From Channallabes apus (taxonomy: Eukaryota; Chordata; Actinopteri; Siluriformes; Clariidae): DNA of 64,000 nt. The position numbers and the translations under genes are program-made. Shown piece after piece: positions 11,397 to 24,712 of the stretch. Location: positions 14,256,229-14,320,228 of the forward strand of contig CM060104.1 in the NCBI GenBank assembly GCA_030522415.1, in the 5' to 3' direction. Within the stretch, counting starts at the first letter, position 1, and every line of letters starts with the position of its first letter. The notes under the pieces were generated by a model. It made no database searches, was not told where the DNA came from, and was given only the letters and a program-made list of their open reading frames with translations.

Positions 11397-13226
11397 CACA
11401 CACACACACTCACACACACACTATGTATGTCACATAGTCAGTGCATCATCACTGTTAAAGTGCACTGTGTTTCAGGACTGTATTTTTTATTCCCACTCAT
11501 GAAGTTATTTTTTCATACCTGCCATGCTATTTTTTTTAATATATGAATTTAGTTAGGTTTTTTTCCCCAAAATATAACAAAATCTCAGGATGGTCTGAAT
11601 GCATCTTCCTTGTGAAAAAAAAACCTCTCACTTGTTTCATACTTGTTGTTGTGTCCCACAGGTTACTAGTCCAGATGTGCAACTTTAGCCTCAACCATAT
11701 GCTCTGTGATGATTTTCAACAAGCATTCTATAAAACCTGCATCTATCTGTATAGCTGCACATTTATAGTTAGATTGTTGCAGAGTACCAAAACTGTGCTT
11801 CAAAGCATAAGACAAAGAACAATATTTATCAAGACAACACCATATCTGTATAAAAGTATGTGATGTGCTGGTTACTGACACTATATCTTCAGAAACATTT
11901 GAGGAGTTATCCAGTAAAAATGGTCACAGAAAATCCACTTTAAAGACTCAAAAGTTCAGAGAATGAAATGAACGATGAGATCACATGATATTAATCTCCC
12001 ATTGATTTTCTCCTAGTGAAACCGCACGAGACTTCCTCTTTTCTCCCTAGTTTTAGGATGCATGCAGATGGGGAGGACTGATCCAATTCTATGGTACAGC
12101 CTGGGGAGATGTACTAATTAGTTAGACTAAAAAATGTGCTATTTTACCACCATTTAAGTCCATTAGCTCTCATATGGAGAAATGCTTTTCCAATACTTTA
12201 ACTTTACTGGTGTGGTTATTAAATAACAGTAGCCTGAAAGGGAAATGTACGTTTTTGTGTATTCAAGTCAAAACAAAGCATCAGTATCAAGAAACCTCCA
12301 CTTTTCTGCTATTTGGTGCGGGGTCACATGCGCACACATGTGTGAGTGTGTAATGTTTGAGCGTTGTGTCTGAGCAGCTTTCAGACAAACACCCTCTAAT
12401 AATAAAGTGTAGACAGCTTGCAGCATTGTGTCAGTAACTGTGGCCCCTGCAGTGACCTGTGCACCGCTCGCGTTCTCACCCTGCTGCCGAGGAGAGGAAG
12501 TTAACGAATGTCAGGCAACAGGAGTGACGGACCTAAAGACGGGTCCACGTCAGAACGAATTGCCGCTCCTGCGGCGCTGTTTCGGTGGCTATTAATAGAG
12601 CACTTCTCCTGGTTTGGAGAAGATCCGCACGCAGAGATTATGGCTTGTCAGACTGAGTGCTACTGGGTATAGCTGGACTGTGAAATCGAGAGCCTGATAA
12701 AGAGATAGAAAGCGGGAGGGAGGACTGATTAAACGCACACTTCTGGAGGTTAATTGTTTGTTTGTGTGAACGGTTTGCTCTGCTGGGTGCTTTGTACATC
12801 ACAGTGGTTGCTCACAGCTGTAAGAGGTGGAATAATGATCAGACAGGGAGAGGAATTAAGAATCTTTGTACAGGCACATCTCCAGATTTAGTCACAGTCT
12901 TTCGCTCTCGCTCTCTCATCTGATAGTCTGATTGACAAAACTGGGGTAAAACATGGACTCAGAAAGAGTGTTATCAGGGTGATTGAAATGAAATGGATTA
13001 CTTCCTATTATGGGTGTCATGTAGGAACACATACAGTAAGGATGTAGCTGTTATTGTGCACACATTGGTGTGTATGCGTGGTGGTGGTGGTGGTGGGGGG
13101 GTGCATTTGGCTGTTTTTTTTTTTTTTTCAAGAAAAAAAGAAGAAGTAAAAAAAACATAATCTAACTAGCCTAAAGGTTTTATTTCAGTTACCAAGGTTA
13201 AGGTTAAGTGTGGTAAGTCCTCACAA

Positions 13227-13260
<34 letters not shown>

Positions 13261-14061
13261 ATATCACTAATCTAAGAATCTGTAAGAACACTGACGTTAT
13301 CATTGAGATTACCTCATAAAATGCTGTATCCCTAAATGCCCTAAATCCTGTCATTCTCCCTTACTTCTGTTCTACACTGCCTCACTCCACCTCTTGTCCC
13401 TTCTTTATTAACAGCCTCTTGTGTTGTTGATCTCATTTGTCAGTGTTGCCACTGTTTCCTCAAACCCCACTCTCCCTTTAATGAATAAAGATGGCTCCCA
13501 TAAGTTTCAGTCACCATGGAAATGCCGTGCTCGCAAGGATTTAAGAGGAAGAGGCTGTTGCCAAAATCAGCAAGGAATGTTCCGGCACGCTCCAGAGCAG
13601 CGATCGTTCTGTTTCGTTGCCGAACACAGCTGTGCTAAGCCTCCCTGCTGCCTGACAGACATCCGCTAACAGCTTCTGTGCTGCTTAGAAATACAGTGCC
13701 GCCCTCAGGGAGCACGAGATTCCAGTTAAATTGCTCTTTATGAATTGCTCACCTGGTATGCTTTATTAATAGTGTAGCGGAGGCTGGCCAATTGTTCTAT
13801 TCAACTATTCGACTATTTACATGCACATGTAGGTTATTGTCATGAAAAGAAGTCATACAAAGACATGTAGTACTCACACACACACACACACACACACAGA
13901 CACAGGCATTCTTATACATAGTGAATATGGTATATGGTTGTCAAATATAATGGGCAGACAGTGATAATCCTCAAGGTTAATTAAAACTTTGAGGCAGAAA
14001 GAGTGGAGGTAAAACAGGATATTCTAGCTCTATCATGGAAAGAGAGCTCATGTACTAAATA
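11397..14061. other. Intergenic with two GC-richer blocks
   Basis: Mostly AT-rich. Blocks at 12430-12620 and 13480-13770 are GC-richer, low in repeats and without sustained coding frames. They could be conserved regulatory sequence, but this cannot be judged without alignment. CA repeats occur at 13876-13905. Confidence 0.5.
13229..13258. repeat. (TG)n microsatellite
   Basis: Fifteen GT units. A G-rich (GGT)n patch lies 150 bp upstream at 13078-13100. Confidence 0.95.
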
Positions 14062-15083
14062 TAGTGGAACCTTGGATTACGAGCATAATTAATTCCGGAA
14101 ACGGGCTCTTATTCCAAAACACTTGTAAACCAAATCGAATTTTCCCATAAGAAATAATGAAACTCCACAGCCCAAAAAAATAAATACATAAAAATAATTA
14201 ACTCAAAATATAAAGTAAAAATTAAACAAATGAACCTGCACTTTACCTTTAAAAAAAGTAAAAATAAATCCAGACAAATAAGTGTTTCCGTTTGTGTCCG
14301 CAGGCGCTGTGTATGTGTGTGTGTGAATCTAAAGTAAGCCCCCCATCCCCCTTCTTGTCTTACAGTTACCCTTCCTCCACTCTTTTCACACACACACACA
14401 CATACGCACACGCACACGCACACACACACACACACACACGCATGCACACAACGGAAACACTGTTTTATCGGGAAAAAATAAACAAGAAATCTCTCTAATG
14501 ACACTCGATTGAGCGACCCACTAACGGAATCACTGCTGTAAAGTAAAAATAAAACTAATTAACCTGCACTTTACCTTTGAAAAGAATCACAACAGAGCAG
14601 TGTTTTTGTGTAGAGCAGAGAGAAAGAGTGTGCGTGTGTGTGTGTCTGTGAAGGAGAAAGTAGAAGGGGTCTGTGTGTGTGTCTGTGTGCCTGTGTGGCA
14701 CAGTGTCCAATGACGCGCGTGCACACAGACACTTTGAGCAGAGAGAGAAAATGGATTTTTAACCTCTCTAATGAGACTTGCTTTTGCTTTATTCATCATG
14801 CGCGCTGTAAACTCACGCATATAGACACAATATTAAATATGTTTTACAGACGCACATGTGGTCATAGTGTAATAGTAAACAGTACATGCGGACAAGAGAG
14901 AGAAAAAACATTGGCTCAGTTGTGATCACATGACGCTCGATTTCAAAACAAGAAGCGCATGCGTGATACATGGTACTCGTCATAAACCAAGACGTTTTCG
15001 AAGTCAAAATTTATTACAAATTTTTGCTTGTCTTGCAGAACACTCGCAACCCGTGTTACTCGCAATCCGAGGTTTCACTGTGA
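14062..15083. mobile_element. Non-autonomous Tigger/pogo-like DNA element
   Basis: The left end AGTGGAACCTTGGATTACGA (from 14064) is matched inverted at the right end (CTCGCAATCCGAGGTTTCAC, to about 15080). The enclosed ~1 kb has no transposase. Two internal units start AACCTGCACTTTACCTTT at about 14232 and 14560 and are followed by GTGT- and CA-rich stretches, so part of the interior is tandemly duplicated. Assignment to the Tigger/pogo type rests on the CAGTGGAACC-like ends and is tentative. Confidence 0.6.
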
Positions 15084-15314
15084 CTGAAATATATCTGCAT
15101 CAGATTCATCGATTACAGACTTATGCCACAGACTGTAATTATATTATACAAAATCTTGTAAGAAGAGTTTTTCAGGTTTCTTTTTGGTTTGTACCCATTT
15201 CCAATACAGAAACACTACATTGCAGCGATCTACAGAGAGATTCTACTGTAGTTTTACTCAGTGTCAGCTGTTCCAAATCAATTGAGAAATGACTTTCAAC
15301 TGTTCGTTAATGCA

Positions 15315-16262
15315 TATCAGCCAATCACTTGGCAGTAACTCTGTGCATTTAAGCATGTATACTTGGTGAAGCCAATCTGCTGAAGTGCAAACCGAGCAAC
15401 AGAATGGGGAAGAAAGGTGATTCAAATGACTTTGAACATGGCATGAGTGTTGGTGCCAGACGGGCTGGGCTGAAACTGTTATTTCTGAAACTGCTGATCT
15501 CCTGGGATTTTCATACACAACCATCTATAGAGTACAGAGAATGGTCTGGAAAAGATAAAATATACAATGAGTAGCAAAAATGCCTTGTAGAGGTCAGAGG
15601 GGAATGGACAAAGTTGGGAAAGGCAACAGTAACTCAAATCACATCTCGTTACAACAGAGGTATGCTGAAGAGTATCTCTGAATGCACAACGTCACGCCTA
15701 GTAGCAGATGGGCTACAGCAGCAGCAGACCACACTGGGTGCCACTCATGTCTAAATAAGAATGGGAAACTGAGGCTACGATTCCCATGGGTCCAGCATAA
15801 TTAGACAATATAATATTGGAAAATCATTGCTTCGTCTGATGCGTCTTATTTTCTGCTGCAACATTCTGATGGTATAATTACAGTTTGACATAGACAACAT
15901 GAAACCATGGATCCACCCTTGTATCAATGCTTCAGGCTGTAGTGGTGATGTAATGTGTGTTGGAGATTTGCTTTGGGCTCCTTCATACCAATTGAGCATT
16001 GTTTAAATGCCACAGCCTATCAGCTATTTCATAAAGCTCAAACTGGTTTCTTGAACATGACAGTGAGTTCCAAAACTGAGTTCATTGTACTCAAATGAGC
16101 TCCACAGCCACCAGATCTCAATCCAGTATAGAGCATCTTTGGAATGTGGTGGAACAGACGACTCACATCATAGATGTGCAGCTGACAAATCTGCAGCAAA
16201 CAGCGTGATGTTCTTATAAATAAGGAATGTTTCCAGCACCTTGTTGAATCCCTGGTCACTTT
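15315..16262 (+). mobile_element. Degenerate Tc1-like transposon
   Basis: The sequence follows a well-known fish Tc1 family. ATGGGGAAGAAAGGTGATTC (15403) starts the transposase, then GTGCCAGACGGGCTGG, GCAACAGTAACTCAAAT, the region coding FLEHDSEF-like residues near 16050, and ATCTCAATCCAGTATAGAGC (the SPDLNPIE motif, 16109-16135). Many indels and a large deletion at about 16010-16030 destroy it. No intact inverted repeats were seen. Confidence 0.8.
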
Positions 16263-17863
16263 TGATTGTGATCATTTTGCCCCATAATAAAGATCTTTTT
16301 ATCAACTTAAGCTCTTGTGAACATTAAGTTTTGGACTTGTATTCACTGTGTATGTCCTGCAGGCCTCATTTACCTGAAGTCATATGTCTTTTTTTAGGGA
16401 GGGAAAATATTACTTACTGTAGATATTATTTTGACAAAAGCAAATACTGAAATAAAACCTATTGTACTATTTATCACTGAGTACTTCACTGACATGTTTA
16501 CCAAAGTCACATTTTTTAACCCAGTTTTTTTTTAACTGTGGCACAAAATAACAACTTTTATAAAAATTATATTGGCGACAGGTTCCCATGCAGGTTGCCG
16601 TGTGTGTGTGAGTGTGTGTGTGCTTGTGTGTGTGTTTGTGAGAGTGTGCGTGTGTGTGTGCGTGCGTGTGTGTGTCGCCTGCATGTTAAGGTGTATAGAA
16701 ATATGCTTGAACTCTGTTTTATACACTAATTGTAGACTTATCCATTTATTTATTTTGACTGGAAACACCATGCATGGCTACAAGCTCCCCAAACTTTTGC
16801 TAGCAAACTTTTGTAAAAATATTTTAATTTAATTTTATGTGTTCAAATGCCACGTGTGAACAAAGTCACGTGATGAAATTTACTACAATTTTAGAGAGGA
16901 AACGTATTAATCGGTCAGATTTACCCAGAACACAACAGGAGGGTTAAGGCACTCAAATTTGTTGGGTCTCAAATTTTTTTCCCATGAATTACTGAATAAG
17001 TGTGGAAAGGCATGAAGACCTTTAGCCTATGACACTGCCGTGTTGTTACTGGAGTCCAGGTTGCTTTGATAGTTGCCTTCAGCTAGTCAGGTGTTTCTTA
17101 TCTTCATGTTGACACCCCATAGAGAATCAGGTCCCCTAGTCAGAAACTAGGGCCCCTAGTCACTTTTTCAAGCTATATAGCCACTCCTTTTTTCGGTATA
17201 TATTTATGACATACAGCTTACTTTCAGTTTTACTGTATGTGGTAACTATAAAATGTATAAAATTCCGTTATGCAAGCTTGCATACTTACTCTAAGTCACG
17301 CTACATTCCTTCCTTCCCACATGCTGCTTTACTACTTCCTACAGTCTGCTTTTATTATTACTTTAAAATTAGTTTCACTATAGTTCATAAAAAATTCTAA
17401 ATAATATCATTTACAAGGAGTTACAGCATTAACGTACAGCTCTATAGAGGTCATAATTCTATTAAATATTTATGTAAGACATTTTTGATGTAGCATATCA
17501 CCAAGTTTATTCTGTCATTTTTCACCTACAAAGTTAACGAGAATAAGGAAGCAGTTCACACCCATGTCTTGTCATATTTCCAGATATCTGGGTTGAGCCA
17601 TCAGCAGACTTAAGTAAAACAGGATCAACTACAATCAGCTCGCATTCTCACTCTATGGTCTTTCTATTCTATTGCACAAGGAACAGAGGAGGGATTTTTA
17701 TACATTAGTTAGCTAGTTTAACAGCAGTATGGTGAGTGCTCTATTGCTGTGCAAATCAATTTTTTGAACTTAATTAAGTTTAGCTGTATGCTGTCTCTTT
17801 TGTGTTTTAATTAGCACATATTGTATATATACTAAGACTAACTTTTCCTGGATACACCACACC
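16263..17863. other. Upstream region of the DTC-domain gene
   Basis: Holds a TG/CG-rich stretch at 16602-16678 and AT-rich sequence. A donor-like CAGTATG|GTGAGT at 17733 could end an untranslated first exon of the DTC gene. No clear TATA or CpG promoter was seen. Confidence 0.4.
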
Positions 17864-18932
17864 ATGGGTTCTGAGCAAAGCAAAGATAAAATGTATTGCA
17901 ACAGGTATTTAAACGGAAACGGACCCCCTTCATTGGCAGACCAAGGTATGTTATTGTATTCTGTTCCTATACTACCCTAATATCTTTTAAAGGTACCCAT
18001 TAGTGCAGAGTGTAAACTGTTAATTTTTTAAACAGTTGCAGAATGTACCAATGGATCTAGTAAAAAAATTAACTCTAAAATAGTAAAAGGAAACCAGCCA
18101 GATGATGGGCGGATGTCAATAACGAGTTTGAGGAGGAATGTGGAAGGATATCCAGACTGTGAAGCCATACAGATGAACTTTGAATTTGACGATGGAATAC
18201 AGACGGTTAGCTTGTAATGCTTTTTTTTTTTTTTTGTAATTCTACATTAAACACTTCCCACAGCGCTGTGTGTGCATGACAACAGTTTCGTTTAATTCAG
18301 CTGAACTGTAAGTAGTCTCATAAACATTCCTCCTTTACGTTGCTCTGCTCTGTGGAATTTGGCTCAACCTGTTTCACTGCCTAAGGCTACAGTAACATTT
18401 ACACATTCATTCCAAGCAGTTGCTTATAATAACAATCACACTACAAGCAATCAGAGCAAATGGCTCTCTGCATTTATTAGTGTGTTTAAAATTTGACAGT
18501 ATGACTATCATCCTTGTGATAGTGTTTCCTTCATTCCTCTAAAGGAAAATCATCCTAATCCCGGGCAGAAGTTCTATGGTCTTAAAACCGAGGCCTTTGT
18601 GCCTAATAACCATGAGGGAAGGAAGGTGTACCGGCTGCTAGATGACGCATTCCGACACAAGCTGCTGTTTAAAGTGGCAACCACTAGTTCCGGGGAAGAA
18701 AGAGTTACCTTTACTGACATTCCATTAAAAACCAAGGTGGAAGGAGGACATGACAGGTGAGACCGGTGTGACGTCATGCAGTAATACAGTTGGTAGCAAA
18801 ATTACCAGGATGTTCTGTTTGAATTGTTTAAATTGTTTCTTACATCACATTTTCTTTGCCAGTTTCAGCTATCCAGACCCAAAATATCTGTCAAAGGTGA
18901 CAAAGATCCTGATCTCTAAAGGGCTCAAATAA
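17864..18932 (+). CDS. Small Deltex C-terminal (DTC) domain protein, RING-less, four exons
   Basis: Coding exons are 17864-17945, 18036-18205, 18545-18756 and 18863-18932, all with GT-AG introns and a continuous frame, giving 177 residues. Residues from about 50 to the end match the Deltex C-terminal domain: a GYPDCEAIQ block (65-73), GIQT then HPNPG (81-91), NNHEGRKVYRLLDDAF (105-120) and SYPDPKYL (157-164). Active Deltex E3 ligases pair this domain with a RING. Here there is no RING and only about 45 linker residues precede it. The start MGSEQSK (Gly2, Ser6, Lys7) fits an N-myristoylation signal, so membrane association is likely (inference). By eye against DTX3L/DTX2, the residues lining the ADP-ribose pocket are replaced: Trp to Phe140, His to Pro144, Tyr to Phe156, Glu to Ile170. 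It is probably catalytically inactive, perhaps an adaptor or decoy. AATAAA signals follow at 19146 and 19535. The domain call is firm; the role is unknown. Confidence 0.85.
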
Positions 18933-19829
18933 GAGGGAAAGTTGGACAATGAACAATATTCCAGCACAATATACTGTATGAACTACAGTATATGGAGTGA
19001 GGGCAGGATTTATTAACATGATGTCAAAGATAGCTAATGTTACAGTAAAAAATGAACTGTATAAGCTTATATGTGGTGTACGCCTAGTTTGAGTTATAAA
19101 GATTTTGGAATTTCCAATTAGATTACATCTGGATTGTTCCAAAATAATAAAGTAATTTCTTATTTTACTAAAGTCTGGGTAAAATTTTGAGGAATTACTA
19201 TAAAAGATCATATACTGTTGAACAAAGAAAAATAATGAGTGTTATTGTTTAGTGTTCACAGAAACTGTTAAATGGACAGGGAACTCTGTCATATCTGATA
19301 TAGATGGTATTTTCTTTAACACGTTTTGTTAAGAATGCTGTTGATCAATTGACTATTTGACTGAATGTGATAAGAATACAGATAGTTTATACTGTACAAT
19401 GCAGGTTATGTAGTCTCCATTGATATTTGTTCAAAACTCTCTTCCTCTCTTCATTATTTCTAGTAGCTTATTTATCTAGAACAGTTTCTATAACCTTGCA
19501 AAATTCTCCATTTGTAATATTTCTGTATAGTGTAAATAAACATGTTTTATCAAACCAAGGATTCATATAATACATTATCATTTACCCATTTACCTTAAAA
19601 TTTGAGTGGATAGGTGTTAATTACAAACTAAGGTGACTCTTACACCTCAGACTCATGGGACATGCCATTTGATTCATCAGGCAAGATGGAAGATTGAGAG
19701 TGTAAATTAAAACTCCTAATTATAAGAAAAGTGTCAGCATTAAACGGTCTACGTCTTTTGACTTTAGTATGTCAGTATAGATTGACCACAAATCTATTCT
19801 TCTTAAAGCTAGAGGGTAGACTACAGGTA

Positions 19830-19929
<100 letters not shown>

Positions 19930-21135
19930 TATATATATATTTTTTTTTCCTTTTTTTTTTCTTCCCTGTTTGTCTGCTATCCGTCCGGCAGATTGCAGAG
20001 TCTGAACTTTTTCAGGATGATGGAGGCCCTTTTGTTCTCTTCAAACTGAATTATGGGCTGGGCTTCACACAGACAATAAAGTCTAATCAGATTGGCGGGA
20101 CCCATTAAAGAGGCCTCTGTCATCTCCTCAGGCGTTCTTAAACCACTTTCTCCTGCATGCTCCACCAGGAGTCATCTGTCCCAACTGTCAGACGCTACCG
20201 CTGCTGTGACAGCTATCAAATCTGGCCAGGCTACATCACCTCATCTTCATCATCCTCCACCACCATACACTCCTCAGTCCTGCCATCACCCCTGCTACTG
20301 TAGAGTAACAATAGCGAGTCTGTATTTGTCACCACAGCCCACATATGAAGTAAATAGCACTTTATGTATCCATAGTATCCATACATTTCCTTCTAATTCA
20401 TACTACTGAGCTTGAGCTTACCGTGCCTGACACTGGCTTCTCTAACATTTAATAACTGCATTGGGAAAAGAAATATCAGTCACACATACACATTTTTTTT
20501 CAAGTCAGTAACCTATGAGCTGAAATCATCACCTACTACATCTCCTTTATGGAAACAAGTAAAACTTAGATTTCCAACAGAAATTATTTGAATGCCTCTT
20601 TGTCATACAGTTCCAGTAGGAAGGCATAGCGGTTTTCGGCTTCCTACTTAGCAGTGATAAATAGGCTTTCGGCTTGATTTCATTAGGTTCTTTAATTTGG
20701 AGCACAATTAGACTTTTAGAAGACAAAGCAGAATCCAAATTTGTTAATTAGAAGTGTAGAATCACAGATGCTGATGATGGATGCAGGTTCTGGAGCTCCA
20801 CTTACAGGATGAAGCTGAACCAGAGAAACCTTTGCTCTTTTATTGTAGGCCTTTACACCAATCTCTTCACCGTGATTAATTACATTGAAAAAGGTGATTT
20901 GTGACAATATCCATATTGTTAAAAGTACTTATATAAATCAATTTTTTAAAATAAAATTTCAATTCAAACTATAACATAACAAACATTATTTTTATTGTAC
21001 TAGCATGTAAAGCCTGATAAACAAGCTATTTCAATGTTGTCTGTAAAAAAATCAAAGTCACAGGAAAATGTCCAGGACATCAAAGCCCAAGTATTCATGA
21101 AATGGTGTAACTGCTCTTTTCCATGACTAATTGTA

Positions 21136-21239
<104 letters not shown>

Positions 21240-23898
21240 GCCATTCTGTAAACCATTGAACGCAAGCAGGTTTGTTGTGACAGAGGGAGTGCATTCCATT
21301 TGTGTCATGTATTGTCCTTTTTACAGGCTCTATAAACCTTACTGACAGGGAAGAAGAGTGACAATATACACTGTGTTAACCTGAACCGTATCCGTAAAAA
21401 GAACAGCAGTTGCCACAAAGGTGAGGGGAGTCAATCTTACAAAGGAAATGGTTTATGAAGTGATAAATCTTCCGCAAGAGATAGAACAGGCATTTTAGCC
21501 ACTTGTCTTTTGTACTTATGGGAATATGCTTTACCTTTAGGCTATCAAAGAGCCAAAATGAGAAAAAATGTAATTTATGGAGAACATTCCTAATGCTGAC
21601 TCTAATTCTTAACAGGAGTTGATATTCATTTGAATGTTTAAAGATCTGTTTTCGAGAGCAGGTGTTAAGGGGTACGACAAGTGATATTACATGATAAACA
21701 AATCTTTGGTCTTAGGACCTGTTATTGGATTAGACACCTTTCCTATTAGTTTCACAGAAGGTACTGAATAATTCATAATAGTTACAGAATAATGTGATAT
21801 AAGACGAATAACTAAATAATAAGCCAAAATTAAATCCTCAGGTATTAATATGAATCTATAAAATGGTTAAAAAAAAAAAAGAAAGAGAGAAAGAGGAGAG
21901 GAAGCGAGGCTATCCATCTCAGTGATGTATGGCTCATTCTCTCCATCAGTTCCCTCAGAGAGATCCAATGTTGTGCTTTCATAAGGCCACCAACCAGCAC
22001 AAAAGCTCCAGCTTTATACCATTCATCTGAGGAGTAGGTCCCATTTGCAGCTCTTCGGTCGTCTCGTACTCTTTTCATCAGACACAGAGACCTGTCAGAC
22101 ACCCGATGCATTTGGGGCCACATAGCTCTTTCCTCACTGAGTCAAATCAAAGCAGCCAGAGATCAGGCTCTCTGATAACCCACACGCTCTTTGTGGCCTA
22201 AGGTTATTCCCCTTCTGCGTTCATCTGCCACGCGTCCACATTCACAAAGTACTGATATCTCCATTACGGCTGAATGACACTGGGACTTCGAAAAAGAGCA
22301 CAGATATGGCCTTGTGATACTGTTGTATCCTTTCTTCATGTGGCCTTTAACTGGACCAGAGCCTCAGTAGAGAGGCCAGATTCAGCGAAAGCATGATTTT
22401 ATTTCCCTTTTGACTTTACACAAAGGGCTCTGCAGCATAGACCAGAATATATGGGAGACAGATAAATAAGTCTTAGCAACTAAGAAATAATAAGTGTTCT
22501 ATGCTTTGTTATCTGTATATGTCTTTTTTTTCCAGCGCACACATAAAGAGATGAAGCATATCAAATGATTTGTGAATAACAAGTTTTCAGTAATATAAAA
22601 ACTTTAACTCTTCTGTATGTTTACGGGCTAAAGTGCATAGTTAAATCTATCCTTTTGCTACTGCTTATCTTTTGTCCCAGTTTATGTAATACATTAATGA
22701 CTTGCTATAGTATTACAAGTGAGTAGGAAAGGGTGATTATTTAGCAGACCAACCATCTGTATTCTTTGAGACATCTTATATTGGACTCAATAAAGCTGGG
22801 ATGAAGTGCTTTATCTTTCACAGAAGACCAATGGGACTAGTAAACTATGCTGCCTGTTTATCAACTCTTATGAAGAAAGGTAAAGGTGAAGGGCAAGAGC
22901 TATAACCATGGACACCAAGAGTAATCATTTCTAAACTGATGGAAGATTGAGTTATGGTAAATCTGTAATTTGTTTAACAGATGTGATGTGACCTATTAAT
23001 TGATTTCGGATATGCACTGATAAAATCTACAAATACACTGATATGATTTGAGCTCAGTGACTTTCTTGCAATAAGCCATAGAACTTTTTTTATTAGACAC
23101 CCTGTTACACAGTGGGCTACTAACTTTCTATTAGTGTGGATTAGGACCCACAGTCATAAGAATTTTAGCGTATTGTGGTGGTCCAACACATGATTCCTTA
23201 ATACCTTCCCTGTGTTGAAAGTTCCTCTGGGTGGTTGACTGGCCTGGCTTAACTGCCCAAACTCCCAGCACTTTGTGATTAATGACCTTTAAGGTGACAA
23301 ATCACCACAGTAACAAAGCATTGGAATAGAGGAGCAATGGGGCCGGGCTCCCCGAAATCGATGCTCCATTGTTCTCTCTCTTTCTCTCTCTCTCTCTCTT
23401 CTATTTTTTCTGCCATATAGAGTGGTTTAACAGGGACACCATCACCCAGATCTGTAACTGGGATACAAGTTGCATAGTGTGGATTTTTAAAAATTCAGTA
23501 CTAACCACAGATGGTGAATTTTATAATGCATACAAAGCTTTGAATTGTTTGCCAAATTTTTCAAGTATAGAAATGTTCAGTGTATTATTACAAAGTTCCT
23601 TTTATTTTTCTGAGGTCATTTTAGCCATAAACAGCATTTTATGTACACTATGAAAATGTCCATTTTTGCTCTTTAGACTACACTAAGCAAACATCTACAG
23701 TAGGAAACTCTAAAAGTTTTTTACTTAAGTAAAATTCCAAATATTTATCTACACAAATACTCTTGTACCTTAAACTTAATAGTTTATCTTTGTCTCTTAC
23801 ACTACCTAATACTCAAATATACTAAATATACTGATACTAATATCACTCCATGATTTGTGTACTCCAGCTTTGTGTATTTCTTTTCCTTTTTTATGATG

Positions 23899-23940
23899 GT
23901 ATTACTGATACAGATATTAACCATTCTGTATCAGTAATAC
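23899..23940. repeat. Perfect 15-bp hairpin
   Basis: GTATTACTGATACAG (23899-23913) and CTGTATCAGTAATAC (23926-23940), 12-base loop. Confidence 0.92.
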
Positions 23941-24136
23941 AGCTCTTTTGGTGTCCTGAGCAGACTGGCTTTATGTAAAATTTCATTCATTCAACAATGA
24001 AACCTTCATTTTAGTCTAAACAATATGACATACTATTTTTTTTTGTTCCTCAAGGTCAAAAATTTGAAATTATCATCCAACTGGATGCGCTGAGAGCTAT
24101 TCTGTGTTGTGTTTCCATCATGCTCCCCTCATGCTC

Positions 24137-24138
<2 letters not shown>

Positions 24139-24186
<48 letters not shown>
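24139..24186. repeat. (CT)n microsatellite
   Basis: An uninterrupted CT run of about 24 units. A shorter CT-rich stretch lies at 23374-23400. Confidence 0.96.
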
Positions 24187-24191
<5 letters not shown>

Positions 24192-24624
24192 ATGATTTAA
24201 AATCAATATCAAATGCTATACAGTCAGAGCTTAAGCTTCTACATGGTAACAATATACTATGTTAGATTATATATGTCTTCCCTCTCATATATGAATTGGA
24301 AACATATGTTGCCATAGTTCCTATTTATATTGCTGCTCATTTTAATTACATAAGAAGATTAACAAAATCTACAAGTGAACATTATACTGTCCTTTTCATT
24401 TTTCCTGTGCTATTTAATTCTGCTAGCATTTATAGGTGATAACTAATCACTTATATTTTGCCAAGAGTTTAATATCTTGTATTTAATATTTTAATTAATT
24501 TACATGTATTTTCTTAAATGTTTTCATTATTTTCATAAGCAAAAATATGATTATATTATTGTAAATAGGTAATATTGGTAATAATTTTGGGTGGCTGAAG
24601 CGGATTATCTGCATTTACATTATT

Positions 24625-24712
24625 TCCTATGGAAAAATGAATAGCCTTTTGCCTTAATAACTTGGAACTGATCACAGTTGTATGCCGAGGTACCACTGTA
24701 CAACTGATTTAC
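24625..24712 (-). mobile_element. Single terminal fragment of a Tigger-like element
   Basis: TATGCCGAGGTACCACTGTA at 24682-24701 is the inverse of a CAGTGGTACCTCGGCATA-type terminus, related to the ends of the 14.1-15.1 kb element. No partner end was found. Confidence 0.4.
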
